From Spongilla lacustris (taxonomy: Eukaryota; Porifera; Demospongiae; Spongillida; Spongillidae): a DNA stretch of 64,000 bases. This document shows positions 1-11,129 of this stretch, piece by piece; position 1 is the stretch's first letter, and the number at the start of each line of letters is the position of its first letter. The stretch covers positions 3,530,023 through 3,594,022 of the forward strand of contig OX442423.1 in the NCBI GenBank assembly GCA_949361645.1, in the 5' to 3' direction. The position numbers and the translations under genes were made by a program. A model generated the notes under the pieces. It was not told the DNA's origin. It saw nothing but the letters and a program-made list of their open reading frames with translations, and did no database searches.

Positions 1-893
1 AACTCGCTGACACTTGACTACGAACTGCAGTGGCCGATGACTGAGTGAGTCACCCTTCCCAGACCTACCTAAACCTGTTTGGTGGTTATGGTCGGAGGCT
101 GTATGCTGGGGAGGGATTAGCACGCTTACATGTAAGTAGCCAGGCCTTTGATGTTTATCTAAAGGTGAGGCTTAGCTGACCTGTCTAAAATTAAACAATG
201 TTTACTTAGACCTAAAAAACACAATATATACAAATATATATGTCAACAGAATTACCATCACTGTATGCATCCAACTTATTGTTCATGAGCCAATGTGATT
301 ACGAAAGTGAAATTGTATATATAACATAATAGGATGTGTTAAATGTGTGATTTAGAAAAAAATCTGAAAGGTTGATGGCAAACATGGCAACCCATTGTAG
401 AATAGCTCACTTCCATTTAATTGCTCTGAAGTCAGTAATTCACTTGTCATATTAACCATTTTAAAAAGTAGTAACAATCTGTAGCTGGAATTGAATTGTA
501 TTTATCCAGCAAGATGAATTGTATAAACTGTCATATTTTTATACATGTATACATGTGTATGAATGAATGACTACAACTAGAGTTATGGGCTCAGATATTG
601 TGTCTCTCATTGAATGTGAGGGTAGGGGGAAGGGCACTCCTATTACATTTGTAGTAGCTTTTTTTCCCGTACATAATGGTTGGGGAGAAGTTTGCTACAT
701 GTATAGCTACATGTACCTTGTGGAAATATAACTAGATGTACATATATATATGTAGCTGTTAGACTTGGTACTAGTATACAGATATTATGTCCATGTCCAC
801 CTGTATAACACATACATGTAGTTTGCATGTACATGCACATTAATATACAGGTAATTGTGAATGTTAGTGTATATTACTTGCAATTCACTCTAG

Positions 894-2591
894 CCCTCAG
901 GCCCTTTCTCGGATACTAAAGGAATGCTTCCTTCCACTGCTTCCCGGGTTCCTGTCATCATGAAACGTAGCACAGCCCAAAATGCAGTGACCATTGACTT
1001 AATGCCTAAGGGAGCAAGGAGAGAGGAGTATGCACAAGGCAAAGGCAGCAGCACTGATAGAAGTACTACATCATCATCACAAGACTATCGTGTAGCTACT
1101 AAAGGGAAAAGTGCTGCAGGGAAGTATGACAGAAGTGATGATCAGAAGTATGGGAGAATAGATGAAAGGAGGTAGGAGAAAAGGGATGAGGGGAAGTATT
1201 GATGGATGGATGAGGGGAAGTATGAGAGGATGGATGAGGGGAAGTATGAGAGGAGGGGTGATGGAAAGTTTGAGAGGAGGGATAGAGTGAAACTTCCAAA
1301 ACTGCTTCTCATAATGGAAATGAGGAAAAAAATATGCATAGCAATGATATTCTGTGAAATTTGTTTTTATTTAAATCATACTAGGCAATTGTAACCAAGT
1401 AACAACTAATCATAAACTAATTCTTGGCGCTATAAATGACGTTAAATAATTTTATTCATATCAATGCAGCGAGCGTCCCACAAGCGTTCAGTTTGTATTC
1501 TCAAACTCTTCGACATAGGAGCCGCTTTTTATTTTGAACAAAACTCTTATGGGACGCAGCTACATGTATGAGCTATTTAAACAAATCATATGTTTCATCT
1601 AGCACTCTAAGTGAAACATGTATGTGAAGGTCGCGCAAGGCTAAATGAACTGCACATGTACTAGGCTAAACGAGCTACTTTTCAAAATACATTGTGTACT
1701 TCAGAAAATCATGGGAATATGTTTGGCTACTTAGGTCACTGTGCTGGCAACAACTAGAAAGAATCACTTACATGTAGATCTATAAGTCACCCTGAAGAGT
1801 CAGAACACACCAATCATTTTATTCAAGCGCATTTTTCTTTATAAAATAGTCTGACAGCTTTTACAAAAAAAAAAAAACTCTTTGTAACTTGATTGTACCA
1901 TGGGTTTAGTCTATGGAATCCAGTAAGTTGTGTTTTGATCATACTGCATTTAGAACTTGAATCACTTTCTATGGACATGCATTTTCTCGCTCTTTCCATC
2001 CATTTTGAAAGCACACCATCACAGAAGTATGTAAAAACACAAAACTGTCTGTAACGTTGTTCACCAGCATAGCCTGCATAACTATATATTATTTTAGCTC
2101 TTGATTTAGAATTTATAAATCGTTTGGAAGAAAATCATGCATTTTTGCACTAAGTAGCCATATATATAATTACAAAACATAGTACACTCACCACTATTAA
2201 TTATATATAAGGTTTCAAGAGTATCTTGCTATTGGTTTGGAATTTACAGTGTCGTGTACCGTACCTACTACTAGTTTATACCATTTTGCACTCTAGGAAG
2301 GATGTGGAGAGATATGAAAAGTTTGAAGACAAGAAGGATGAGACACATGCTGGAGCACAAGGTGGCAGCAGTGGTGATAAACATACAAGAGCCAGCCACT
2401 TCCCTGAAGAACAGAGTGCCTCACGTGATCCAAGAAAGGCATCTCAACAGCTACAGGGTGATCAGACTAGGGCTGTGGATGACACAAGGTCAAGGCAACT
2501 GAAGGAGAGAAATAAGGGTACGAAAGCCAACCACAACCGAAGGAATCTTGCCGATAGAAAAAGAAATAAAGGAATGGGTGGCCCATTTTAA
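894..2591 (+). CDS. ASCC2: ASCC2, last two coding exons (copy 1)
   Basis: These are the C-terminal exons of activating signal cointegrator 1 complex subunit 2, a ubiquitin-binding partner of the ASCC3 helicase in alkylation repair and ribosome quality control. Exons are 894-1171 and 2297-2591. The acceptors are CTCTAG before 894 and before 2297, and the donor GT is at 1172. Phases agree (0 in, 2 out, completed by one base at 2297). The last exon ends in a basic tail containing KANHNRR, LADRKR and KGM, which matches the conserved end of animal ASCC2. The penultimate exon is low complexity, rich in Ser, Lys, Arg and Asp. The matching upstream exons (CUE domain and earlier) should lie before the window. 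Copy 2 carries the same exons with a four-codon deletion in the first. Confidence 0.8.
1174..1295 (+). repeat. Coding-derived minisatellite continuing past the ASCC2 splice donor
   Basis: The purine-rich repeat has a unit near 24 bp, GGATGAGGGGAAGTATGAGA and variants. Read in the frame of the preceding exon it encodes DEGKYER-like heptads, continuing the exon's KYDR and KYGR motifs, but it is interrupted by TAG at 1173 and TGA at 1200. The related array in copy 2 is at about 32943-33045 with fewer units. Confidence 0.7.
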
Positions 2592-2900
2592 AACTGAAAC
2601 TTAAGTAAACTGATCAGCAATTGATTCTGTCTATATTCCACTTTAAGTGAATGCACATAGTGTGTGATGTTGTCAAATTGCACATGATGGACACTGCAAT
2701 TTTCATAAAGCGTAATATTCTCACCAGTACGTTGTTTGCACCACTAGATGCTACATTGTACATCTAGTTCCTACAAGCCAAGAATGGATAGAATTCAATA
2801 TATGGGGGAAGGGGCCTACACTAACAGCATTTGTATTGCCCCTTTTTTAGGTTAGAGTCTTAGAGAGAATGTTTTTACTTCATTCATTTACTTTACTGAT

Positions 2901-3119
2901 CTAAGGAAAACTGCTAAATTAGAACGTGTTGGCTTTATTGGAACGGGGGGGTCGGGGGGTCCAAAGTGGTAGAAGACTATAGGTAGGGGTTTGAACCTCA
3001 TTCTCCTTTGTGTACTGATACATAGAATGAGGTTCAAACCCCTACCTCTAGTCTTCTACCACTTTGGACCCCCTGTTCCAATAAAGCCAACCCGTTCTAA
3101 TTTAGCAGTTTACCTTAGT
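2901..3119. repeat. Foldback element (long hairpin), copy 1
   Basis: Arms of about 95-100 bp (roughly 2901-2997 and 3026-3119) are near-perfect reverse complements around a loop of about 25 bp. The outer ends read CTAAGGAAAACTGC and GCAGTTTACCTTAG. Each arm contains CCAATAAAGCC, so an AATAAA polyadenylation hexamer is present on both strands (3080-3085 on the + strand). It lies about 300 bp downstream of the ASCC2 stop. Confidence 0.85.
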
Positions 3120-3366
3120 CGTCCTATACTCAAGGCTAAACAATCTAACTCATAACACTTCCTTACACCTCAATAGCTCTTGCTTCAATAGGACAAAGAT
3201 AAATGTTTATATCAATACATAGTTGACACAACTGCGCAAAAGCATTATGAATGCAATAGCATTAGGCTAGTGGTCATTGATATCAAGATAATTGCAATGT
3301 TCTCAACCTGCTCTGTACATTACATGCTATTGTCTGCTGCCCATTTGTCTGACCTTGAATATACCG

Positions 3367-3545
3367 AGTGTTTCTCAATCAAGGAAAATTGTTTATAAAT
3401 CAACCACAAGCAGTTAATTAACTGGTAATTATTGCAATTTGTAACAGCAAAAGAAGAGATGTTGATGAAATAAAATTGAATGTTGATAAAAGTCTCAAAA
3501 CCCTTATTCATATTAATATTGTTAATAAATTTAGGGTGGGTGGTT
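3367..3545. repeat. MITE fragment of the CTCAATCAAGG family (copy 1)
   Basis: It begins GTGTTTCTCAATCAAGG and shares about 170 bp (TAACCACAAGCAGTTAATTAACTGG and the TAATAAATTTAGGGTG segment) with the first part of the complete element at 19731-20160. Its inner end abuts the gypsy RNase H remnant directly. Copy 2 has the same arrangement at 35147-35325. Confidence 0.6.
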
Positions 3546-4391
3546 ATTGGGTTGAACTGCTGAAGGAAAAGCACACGTCCTCCAACATCCTTAATCCCTT
3601 TGAGGCTTTTTAGAGGTTTATGCTCTGTGATCAACTTACATGGAAAACTATAGACATAAGGATAAAATTCCTTCAAGGAAGCAACCACAGCCAATGCCTC
3701 ACTCTCTGTAGTGGAGTAATTTCTCTGCCTTCTGTAACTTCCTGTTCCAATACGCAATAACATGTTCTGTACTCTCTTGAACCTGGCTAAGAACAGCCCC
3801 GCGATTGCAGCATGCATCAGATGCATCCGTATGAAGTAGAAACGGTTGCTCCAAGTCAGGATACACCAGAATGGGTGGTGAGACTAATCTTGATTTCAAC
3901 TGGTCAAAAGCATCCTGACTTTCTGAATTCCACAAAAAAGACTTAGCATTGTCTTTGCTGAAAAGTTTCCACAGTGGTGCTGCAATTCAGAATAGTCTTC
4001 CACAAATCTGCTATAATAGTTACAGAGACCCATACACTGCTTTAATTCTCGTGCATTTTTTGGAATAGGATAGTTCACCACTACCTCTGTCTTAGCTGGA
4101 TCAGGACAAATACCATCAGCAGAAACCACATGACCTAAGTACTTGACAGCCTTCCATACAAAGTGGCACTTCCAAGACCAGCATCTTGCAGCTTTATATT
4201 TCCAGACAATACATATGCTCCTGAAAGGTAGAGCTGAAATCAATAATGCCATCAATGTAGATGAGACATTGCTCTCCAGTAAGTCCACTAAGGACACACT
4301 CCATCAGCCTCTGGAAAGTGAGCATTTGTAAGTCCAAAATTCTGACATTGAACTCAAAGAGACCTTTCTCTGTGGGGAATGTCTTTGTCAC
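3546..4391 (-). pseudogene. Ty3/gypsy reverse transcriptase-RNase H remnant (copy 1)
   Basis: On the minus strand the fragments read through the distal RT palm (CLIYIDGIIDF), the thumb (YLGHVVSADGI, then CMGLCNYYSRFVEDYS), and the start of RNase H (FLLHTDASDACC, then NYSTTESEALAVVASLKEF and EHKPLKSLKG). Several frameshifts break it, at about 3720, 3900 and 4190. Gag, protease and most of the RT fingers and palm are missing on this side, as is the integrase. The RNase H connection piece that should follow lies on the opposite strand at 4395-4563. The same relic sits in copy 2, so it predates the duplication. Confidence 0.85.
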
Positions 4392-4394
4392 CCT

Positions 4395-4563
4395 GAAGCA
4401 AGATCTAGTGATCGATTGTCAATTCAACCTCGACTTCCAGTACAAACCAGGAAGGCTACACACAAATGCTGACACCTTGTCTCGGATTCCATCATGGGAT
4501 GACACAGTGGCTGCCATTGAAGTACTCACCTCCAGGGAAACACACTGCCATCACTTTGTATGA
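4395..4563 (+). pseudogene. Inverted RNase H distal piece of the same gypsy relic (copy 1)
   Basis: On the + strand it encodes FNLDFQYKPGRLHTNADTLSR, the RNase H to integrase connection typical of Ty3/gypsy pol (cut here to a partial motif: YKPGRLHTNADTLSR). It faces the minus strand RT and RNase H at 3546-4391 head to head, so part of the element was inverted. It ends at a stop at 4561-4563. Confidence 0.75.
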
Positions 4564-4919
4564 GGATCCTTAATTGGGAAAGGTAGTTGAGGCTTTGAAA
4601 TATGGGATTAGTATTCCTTCAGGTGTGGCAACTGGAACGTTGAGGGTTACTATGTCGTCAGTTTAGAACCTCTTCTAGTGATTATGTCTGCACCCAACTT
4701 GTTGTTCATGTACATAGGGGGGAGGGGCGGTGTATCCCACATTCACTACTGGATGGTATCTTCTACTACAGCGTTTCCAGTACTCTCATCCATTGCAACG
4801 AACTTTTAACGTCAAACTTTGCGAGAACGAATATGAATTCGTGTGTTAAATTTCATCACATGGGATGAAAACTTTTTTTTTTTACACTTTGGAAACTACG
4901 AAGCATGCAAGATGTACAT

Positions 4920-5224
4920 TAGTTGGGCGTAGCCCGACCTTCGCGTATTGGCGGAAGGTCGGGTACCAAACCCGTACAGTTTTTGTACAGGCGTATTATG
5001 CAATACGTCAATGAATTGTGGCGTGTTATACAATCGGTATCAATGAATAATTGTGTAAAGGATGTCTAAATCAGATTGGCTTTACTACCAGCTGCCGCAG
5101 AATGTATTTATTGGGCTCCTGCATTCTGATTGGACTGCAATCCCCGTTGCAGCTTGTACAAAAACTGTGCGGGTTTGGTACCCGACCTTTCGCCAATACG
5201 CGAAGGTCGGGCTACGCCCAACTA
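4920..5224. mobile_element. 305-bp inverted-repeat MITE with 9-bp TSD
   Basis: The terminal inverted repeats start TAGTTGGGCGTAGCCCGACC and extend about 60 bp (GCGTATTGGCG, GGTCGGGTACC, GTACAG...TTTTTGTAC). The target duplication GATGTACAT is at 4911-4919 and 5225-5233. Copy 2 (about 36776-36784) keeps the empty site with a single GATGTACAT. No transposase is encoded. A 9-bp TSD with long TIRs points to a Mutator-like non-autonomous element, by inference. Confidence 0.9.
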
Positions 5225-5233
5225 GATGTACAT

Positions 5234-5943
5234 GTGTTAAAATTACAAACAAATTCAAATACATGTATTAACTGTAAAACAGTGACACTTAGAAGCATTC
5301 TTCCGCAGGGACGGTATTTTCATATAATGTAATTATGGAAAGGAGGCGTATCCAAATTAATTAGGGGCCCCCCTCCCCCCCCCTCCTCCCTCCCCCCCCC
5401 CTCCTCCCCTCCCCCCCCTCCTCCCCTCCCCCCCCCCCCCCCCCCCCCGAATCCGCCACTAGCGTTCAACGGACGACGCGAATAACGTGCCGGTGGCCGG
5501 ATTTGAACCTTTTAAAAGATTCTGTAATGAAATAGCAGTAGTACTGTAAATTTTACCAAAAATCTGGGTGGGGGGGGGGGGGGGGGGGGGGGAGGCCTTG
5601 CCCCGCCGCCTATGCGTTAATGCCATACCCATGGCCCAATAGAACGACGCCCTATTTAATACAGTGTTATCCTATTCTTAATTTATTACGTCACAGCCGA
5701 GTTGAGGCGCGAGCTGGAGAATCTCATTAAGAAACCAGTCACGGCCTACATTTGAGCGCGCCACCATACCCGAAGGCAATCGAACTCAGGAATAGTAGGG
5801 CTAGTAGGGTTACCGGTTTTAGGGTTAACTTTCCACCCAGAGCAGGAATCGCACCCCGGGTGCCTTCCCGACACTCTTCATGTGATCCGGCTCGTCCCCA
5901 GTCCCTTCGGGGACAAGGCGCCTTCGGCGACGTGCCTATAGCA
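5234..5943. other. Spacer with long C and G homopolymer tracts
   Basis: No gene was seen. C-rich runs lie at 5367-5449, ending GAATCCGCCACTAG, which resembles the terminus of the hAT-type elements at 38114-38836. A G run lies at 5570-5592. The corresponding runs in copy 2 (36915-36941 and 37053-37073) have very different lengths. At 5900-5930 there is a short palindrome (CCCTTCGGGG and GGCGCCTTCGGCG). Confidence 0.7.
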
Positions 5944-7524
5944 CACAGGTGTTTGCGGCCATATATTTTGTGGACAGTAGGTTTATAACCCGAAATGATT
6001 ACGTATACCCTTAGCAACGTCCTAGGCAACCAGAGCCAAGAAACGTGAGCCTCCTGTATAAAACAGGAATTATACCAGCATCATTTAAAACCTCGAAACA
6101 AAAGAAGCATACTTCTACATACACTGCGTTTCTCGTGTTACAGTTTTGACGCTACGGCAAGTTATGGCTCGTGAAAGCGGGTACCTCTCCACTTTGAAGT
6201 AAGTTTTCCATGCTCCCGACCGGTAGAAAGTTTTGATTCAAGCTAAGTCTTAGAGATAACAGAAGGTACTAACTGATTCCATTATCTGCTTATAGCCGCC
6301 TTTTTGGGGGCTAGAAATGCGTATTGCTGAAATATCGTGAATTTAACGGTACCGGTATCAGGGGGAGGGATCGCTGCCACGTTTTGTGGATCTATAGGAA
6401 GCAGGTGCTCCTTCATAATCAAGGACAGTCTTCTAACTGGGTCATGTACCGAATGGTACGTACGTTGCAAGAAGTCAAACTTGGTATGGATGGACTCTGC
6501 TCCTTTCTCCCTCAGACGATCGGTTGAGAGCTGGTGGAAGCCAGCGTGACATGCTGTCTGCACATCAGCATCTGAAAATCCAGGTTCTTCTGCACACTTG
6601 TGAGTGCTGTACACACCAGCCCGTATTTCCTTCCCACACGTTTGCTGGCAATGTACCACTAGCAAGGTCTGAATGAGTGGTGGTGCAGGCTTCAGCGGTG
6701 AAGGTGTCAAAGGAGTGTCCATGATGCAGCATGGACACTTGATCTTACTGCAGTTGGAGGCCATGAACCAGTGTATGATATGTCCATGCAGCCAGTGCCC
6801 TACATGGTAGCTCCAATGGTTTAGTGGTGCACAATTGTCAGGCACAAGGGACACTGAAGTTGGTCCAGTACGTCTGGATTGTTTGTACTGGCAAGTATAT
6901 GGTCTTGTGCTGAGAAGCCTGTCTGCATGGCAGGGGCTATTCCACATCTGAGCTGCACTATTGTGCGGGGGGGGGGGGGGGGGGGGGGTTTGGATGACTT
7001 ATCTGAGTACTATCACATACACATATACATGCAAAATTATAAATGTATTTTTATATTACCATGCAGTCAACTCAAAAGGAATACTGTTGGGCTCATGTTT
7101 GTGGTATCACTGGTTTGCACTGATAGAAAAGGATGGTGGGTGGGTGCCATTAATTGTGTCCAAGGAATAATGAATTTGGAGTGCAAATCCTTTGCAAACT
7201 GTATGCAGTTATATGTTTTCCTCTTCTTTTTGGCTTTATCCTCCACTAAGAAGCGGCCACACACTCTGCATCGCTCTTCGACTTTCTTTGCGTGTATCTC
7301 AATTCTTAAATACTGAAATTATTCATAAAAACTCCTGCCCTATTCTGGGGTTAAAAAAAAAAGGCGGCTATTTATGAGCGATATGTATATACTCTCCTAT
7401 GCATATGTGTGCTGATCATTATATTACTCTCTTACAGATTTCTACGGGTTGGTTTTTTGGTGGCTAATACTAAATTACGGTATCGCTTAATTATCCAACC
7501 TACTGTCCAGCCGCAAACACCTGT
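5944..7524. mobile_element. 1.58-kb DNA transposon present only in copy 1 (5-bp TSD TAGCA)
   Basis: The left end is CACAGGTGTTTGCGGC. The right end, read inward from the opposite strand, is ACAGGTGTTTGCGGC followed by TGGACAGTAGGTT, which recurs near the left end. TAGCA flanks it at 5939-5943 and 7525-7529. Copy 2 has the uninterrupted site CCTATAGCAGGGC at about 39716. The interior carries minus strand zinc-binding protein fragments (6282-7310) and a G run (6966-6988). No complete transposase is visible, so it is likely non-autonomous or decayed. Confidence 0.85.
6282..7310 (-). pseudogene. RAG1 N-terminus-like zinc-binding fragments inside the 5944-7524 element
   Basis: There are two minus strand pieces. 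The upstream one (about 7310-7067) has ERCRVCGRFLVE, then TYNCIQFAKDLHSKF, a CxxC motif like the start of the RAG1 N-terminal region. The downstream one (6947-6282, 221 codons) has GHWLHGHIIHWF, then KCPCC, a degenerate RING-H2 in which two expected cysteines are V and I. It continues TLLVVHCQQTCGKEIRAG and YSTHKC, a zinc-finger-like block placed after the RING as in RAG1. The remainder (VKFTIFQQYAFLAPKK) is unrecognised. N-RAG-TP elements of molluscs are known to encode a RAG1 N-terminal-like protein without the catalytic core, and this could be a relative. The assignment is by motif order only. A G run and stops separate the two pieces. Confidence 0.4.
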
Positions 7525-7784
7525 TAGCAGGGCGCTGGGCGGGCAGGGGATACGCCCACTCACACACCCACACCAGTGCCACACTTGTCTTCCTCGCCCT
7601 TAATAGTGATTATTTATATTATTTGCTGTAAGGCCCATATAAAACCTTCCGTCTTCCGACGCCCATGTTGTATAGTTTAAAAGAGGCAGATGGTTACTGG
7701 TATTAATATTAACAACGAAATTCTTTCCATCAGTATTTAGCACAATGGCCGTCATGCGCTGATATCATGCATCTAAACGGGGGG

Positions 7785-7845
7785 GTATATATATATTTCG
7801 GCAGCACTTTTTTGTGTCAGTATATTAGTAGTGGGCATATAAGAT
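7785..7845 (+). promoter_or_regulatory. TATA-like segment upstream of the transporter (copy 1)
   Basis: GGTATATATATATTTCGGC lies about 55 bp before the ATG, with GGGCATATAAG directly before the start. Copy 2 conserves it at about 39919-39979, preceded there by a G run. This is only a composition-based promoter guess. Confidence 0.3.
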
Positions 7846-10800
7846 ATGGCTAGCAAAAAGCAAAAGAGCAAGGACGAACTACAGTTGGCGATGGAACTTA
7901 CGACGTTATCTGGAAAATTGTTTATTGGAACGCTAACATTATTTGCTGCTGTTGGCGGATTCCTATTTGGCTACGATACAGGAATCATTTCTGGATCGCT
8001 TCTAAAACTGAGGGTTGAATTTGACCTGTCCGTAAAGTGGCAAGAGGCGATTGTCAGTGTTACCGTAGGTGCAGCGGCTGTATCGTCCATTGTTGCTGGT
8101 CCCAGCTGCGATATGCTAGGACGGAGACCTGTGCTTCTAATTGCTTCGGTCGTCTTCACAATCGGTGCTGTCGTAATGGGTGCGGCGCAGAGTGCGGTCA
8201 TGCTTTTATTGGGAAGGATAATAGTCGGACTAGGTGTGGGGTTTGCGGCAATGGCGGTGCCAATGTACATAGCGGAGGTAGCCCCGGCGAGTGTGAGGGG
8301 AAAGCTCATATTAGTCAATAGCCTGTTTATTACAGGCGGAATGTTTTCAGCTACAGTCTTGGCCGGAGCGCTCAGCAGTCTACCTTTGCATATAGGATGG
8401 AGGTGAGAAAAGCGCGACCTATTTACGTATGCAAGCATGTACATCTAGCTGGTTTGCGTTACTTGGACGTGTCAATCAGCACTTAACCAGTTCGCATGTC
8501 TCTGCATCAGTCATTCATCACAATTCTCGTCCCCATATATACATACATGTATGTACATGCAGGATCATGTTGGGTCTTGCAGGCGTTCCGTCCGTAGTGA
8601 TGTTCATCGGTTTCATGTTTCTACCCGAGAGCCCTCGATGGCTCGTATTTCATGGACATGAAAACAAGGCCCGGAAGGTCCTTTTTCAAATACGAGGACA
8701 TACTGATGTGGAAGACGAACTGAAAATGATTATGGATGACCACCAGGAACACATCAAGTCCCACGTAGGTCAGTGTGCAATTCTCACGTGAATATAATTA
8801 TGATCACACTTGAGGAGGTTCTCATATGCAGAGAATGCATATGCTTATGTATTATAGTATTGATATAATTATTATAATATATGTATACAGTATGCATGTA
8901 CGTGTCATTACACATGTGACCCCCCCGTTCAAACTTGCGGGGTTCTATATGGAATCGGCACGCATATAGAGTAAAATGCTATAGTAGGCGCCGCTACATG
9001 TACCGGCAGAACCCATTCAGGAGAAAAGCATTGTTCAGCATTGCACGGTTTCCCTTTGAATGTAGCCGGGCGAAGGTCAGAACGTGCGTATGTTTTCCGG
9101 TGCATTGACTGTACTGTGTGTCACTCACCCCATGCAGGATGGAGGCAACTGGTAAAGAAGTTTTTCACCTCCCGTTCTGTTATGATGGCCCTCTTGGTGG
9201 GCTGTTCCCTTCAAATGTTCCAACAATTATGCGGCATCAATACTATCTTGTAAGTCAGTCTATAGGTAAACTCCTGGGTTTTTTTTTTATGGACTCATAA
9301 TTCCGGTACTACATGTGATATATTATGGCACCGTACGCAGTGAGGATGTATGACGTCAGGACATCATCTTGAATTGAAATGTGCGTGGCTGCCAATTAAA
9401 AAATAATTAAATGTTTGGGCTCTTTAGCAGTCTTGCATGAAGATTGGTAGCTAGCTATAGGCACTGTGGTCTAGTGAATGAAAACCAATTTTTTAAGCAT
9501 ATGATTTCATGTTGAGTTGATTTGTAATTATTACATCACCTCAATTAAACCAATTCAATTAAACTTAGGATTTGGTGCAGGCATAGTGAAGCAAACTGTA
9601 GCCATGGTGCATTTGGCGATAAGTTCATTATTTAACTAAGCAGAATTAACCTCATTGTAATTATCCAGACTGAAGTTAGAATATAGTGACCAGTTGATAA
9701 TCAAGTCTTGTATGTTCTTAAGATGTGCATGGCAATGTTATGTGGACTACTTTTGTGATGGTTTTTTCATAATGATATTTGTAATAATAAATATAAAACA
9801 TTCTCTTCACGTATAATTGCACAACAACGAGGCCATTACTTACTGAAGGATAGTAAAGATGTGGTAGTGGTGGTGGTGGTGGTAGGGAGGTCATTAGGTT
9901 TGAAGTTTGCAGTGGGTTTCGGACGCTGTGGTGAATGCTCAATGATATGGTTAACATATTTCAATGCGATCTAACTTTGACAGGTTTCAGTTTTCATTGT
10001 GCCTTGAAGGTAACACAAAATTGCAACCCTGATATAGAAATACATCATTGGAATAAATTGCAATGAATGCCCTCATCCTCCTATGATGATATATGGAATC
10101 ATCAAATCACGTTGTGTTTCCTTTGACCATAACCCTTCGGTTTTATGAGTGTGTTATTAATTCTACTTTCCTTCCCTTCATTGTGTTTCAATGTATAATT
10201 CTTATTGCCCATTCACACATTGTCCTCTGTTGTACAGATACTACACAGCATCAATCATTGAGATGGCTGGTTATACAGCAAATGATGCGATTTGGCTGTC
10301 CGTTGTTCCAGGATTTAGTAACTTCTTCTTCACGCTTGTTGGGCTGGGTTTGGTTGACCGCCTTGGTCGGAGGAAGCTTTGGTTCATCAGTAATGCAGGC
10401 CTTGTGTTAGGACTTCTCATGCTGATAACAGCTTTTATGCTGAAGGACTACTTTGACCTTGCAGCCACACCTATGTCCACAAATGGGAGCTGTGGGTACC
10501 AGTCATGTTGGACATGTATTGCAGATAGCAGTTGTGGATTCTGTGCGGACTATGATACACTAACTGGTCACTACATCAATGGTACTTGTAGTTATGGAAC
10601 AGTAAATGCCAGCCACTTCACAAGTATTGGTAGCATATGTGATTTGCACATGGAACACATGAACACTTCTGACGAAATCAGTTTTATACCCACTATGTAT
10701 GAAAGGAATTGGTTTTTCTCAAGATGTCCTGACTCACTTTTTGGTCCTTTGGCTATCATTTCACTATTTGTGTACCTTGCCTTCTTTGCTCCTGGGGTTG

Positions 10801-11129
10801 GTCCTCTTGCTTGGACGATCAATGCTGAGATCTACCCAACATGGGCCAGGAGCACTGGGATTGCTCTTGCAACCAGCACTAACTGGGTGTTCAACATGAT
10901 AGTGTCAATAACATTCCTGTCTCTTGTTAGTACACTGGGTCAGCCATTGACCTTTGGCCTTTATGCAGTACTGTGTGTCATTTCTTTGCTATTCGTGGTA
11001 CTGTTCCTTCCTGAAACCAAGGGCAAGACGCTGGAGGACATGGAGCACCTGTTTAAACGCCCATACTTCATGCGATGGTGTAGGCGAAGAGGGCAGTGGA
11101 AGAGGCTACAAGAAGACTGGCAGGAGTGA
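7846..11129 (+). CDS. SLC2A13: Proton/myo-inositol cotransporter-like MFS transporter, four exons, open
   Basis: Exons are 7846-8402, 8563-8768, 9138-9249 and 10238-11129. All junctions are GT-AG with matching phases (2, 1, 2), giving 588 residues. Sugar-porter hallmarks in order are GYDTGIISG, DMLGRRPVL, VPMYIAEVAP, PESPRWL, QQLCGINTI, DRLGRRKL, PGVGPLAWTINAEIYP and PETKGKTLEDME. Between TM9 and TM10 (about residues 375-455) lies a Cys-rich extracellular loop (SCGYQSCWTC, SCGFC, NGTCSYG) with four N-glycosylation sequons. This plexin-repeat-like insert is characteristic of SLC2A13 (HMIT), so proton-coupled inositol uptake at a membrane is the likely role. The substrate is inferred. The gene follows ASCC2 in the same orientation and is convergent with the minus strand SH2 gene. 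AATAAA lies at 11337-11342. This copy looks functional; its duplicate at 39980 does not. Confidence 0.9.

Noticed and set aside
5051..5332. ORFs within the 305-bp element
   Set aside because: They are short, composition-driven and absent from the empty site. There is no transposase motif.
7971..8444. Minus strand ORF of 157 codons
   Set aside because: It is a shadow of transporter exon 1 with no independent support.
8761..8770. Donor GTAGGT at 8765 for transporter exon 2
   Set aside because: It would put the next exon in a frame with an immediate stop. The donor GTCAGT at 8769 keeps the frame and the family sequence.
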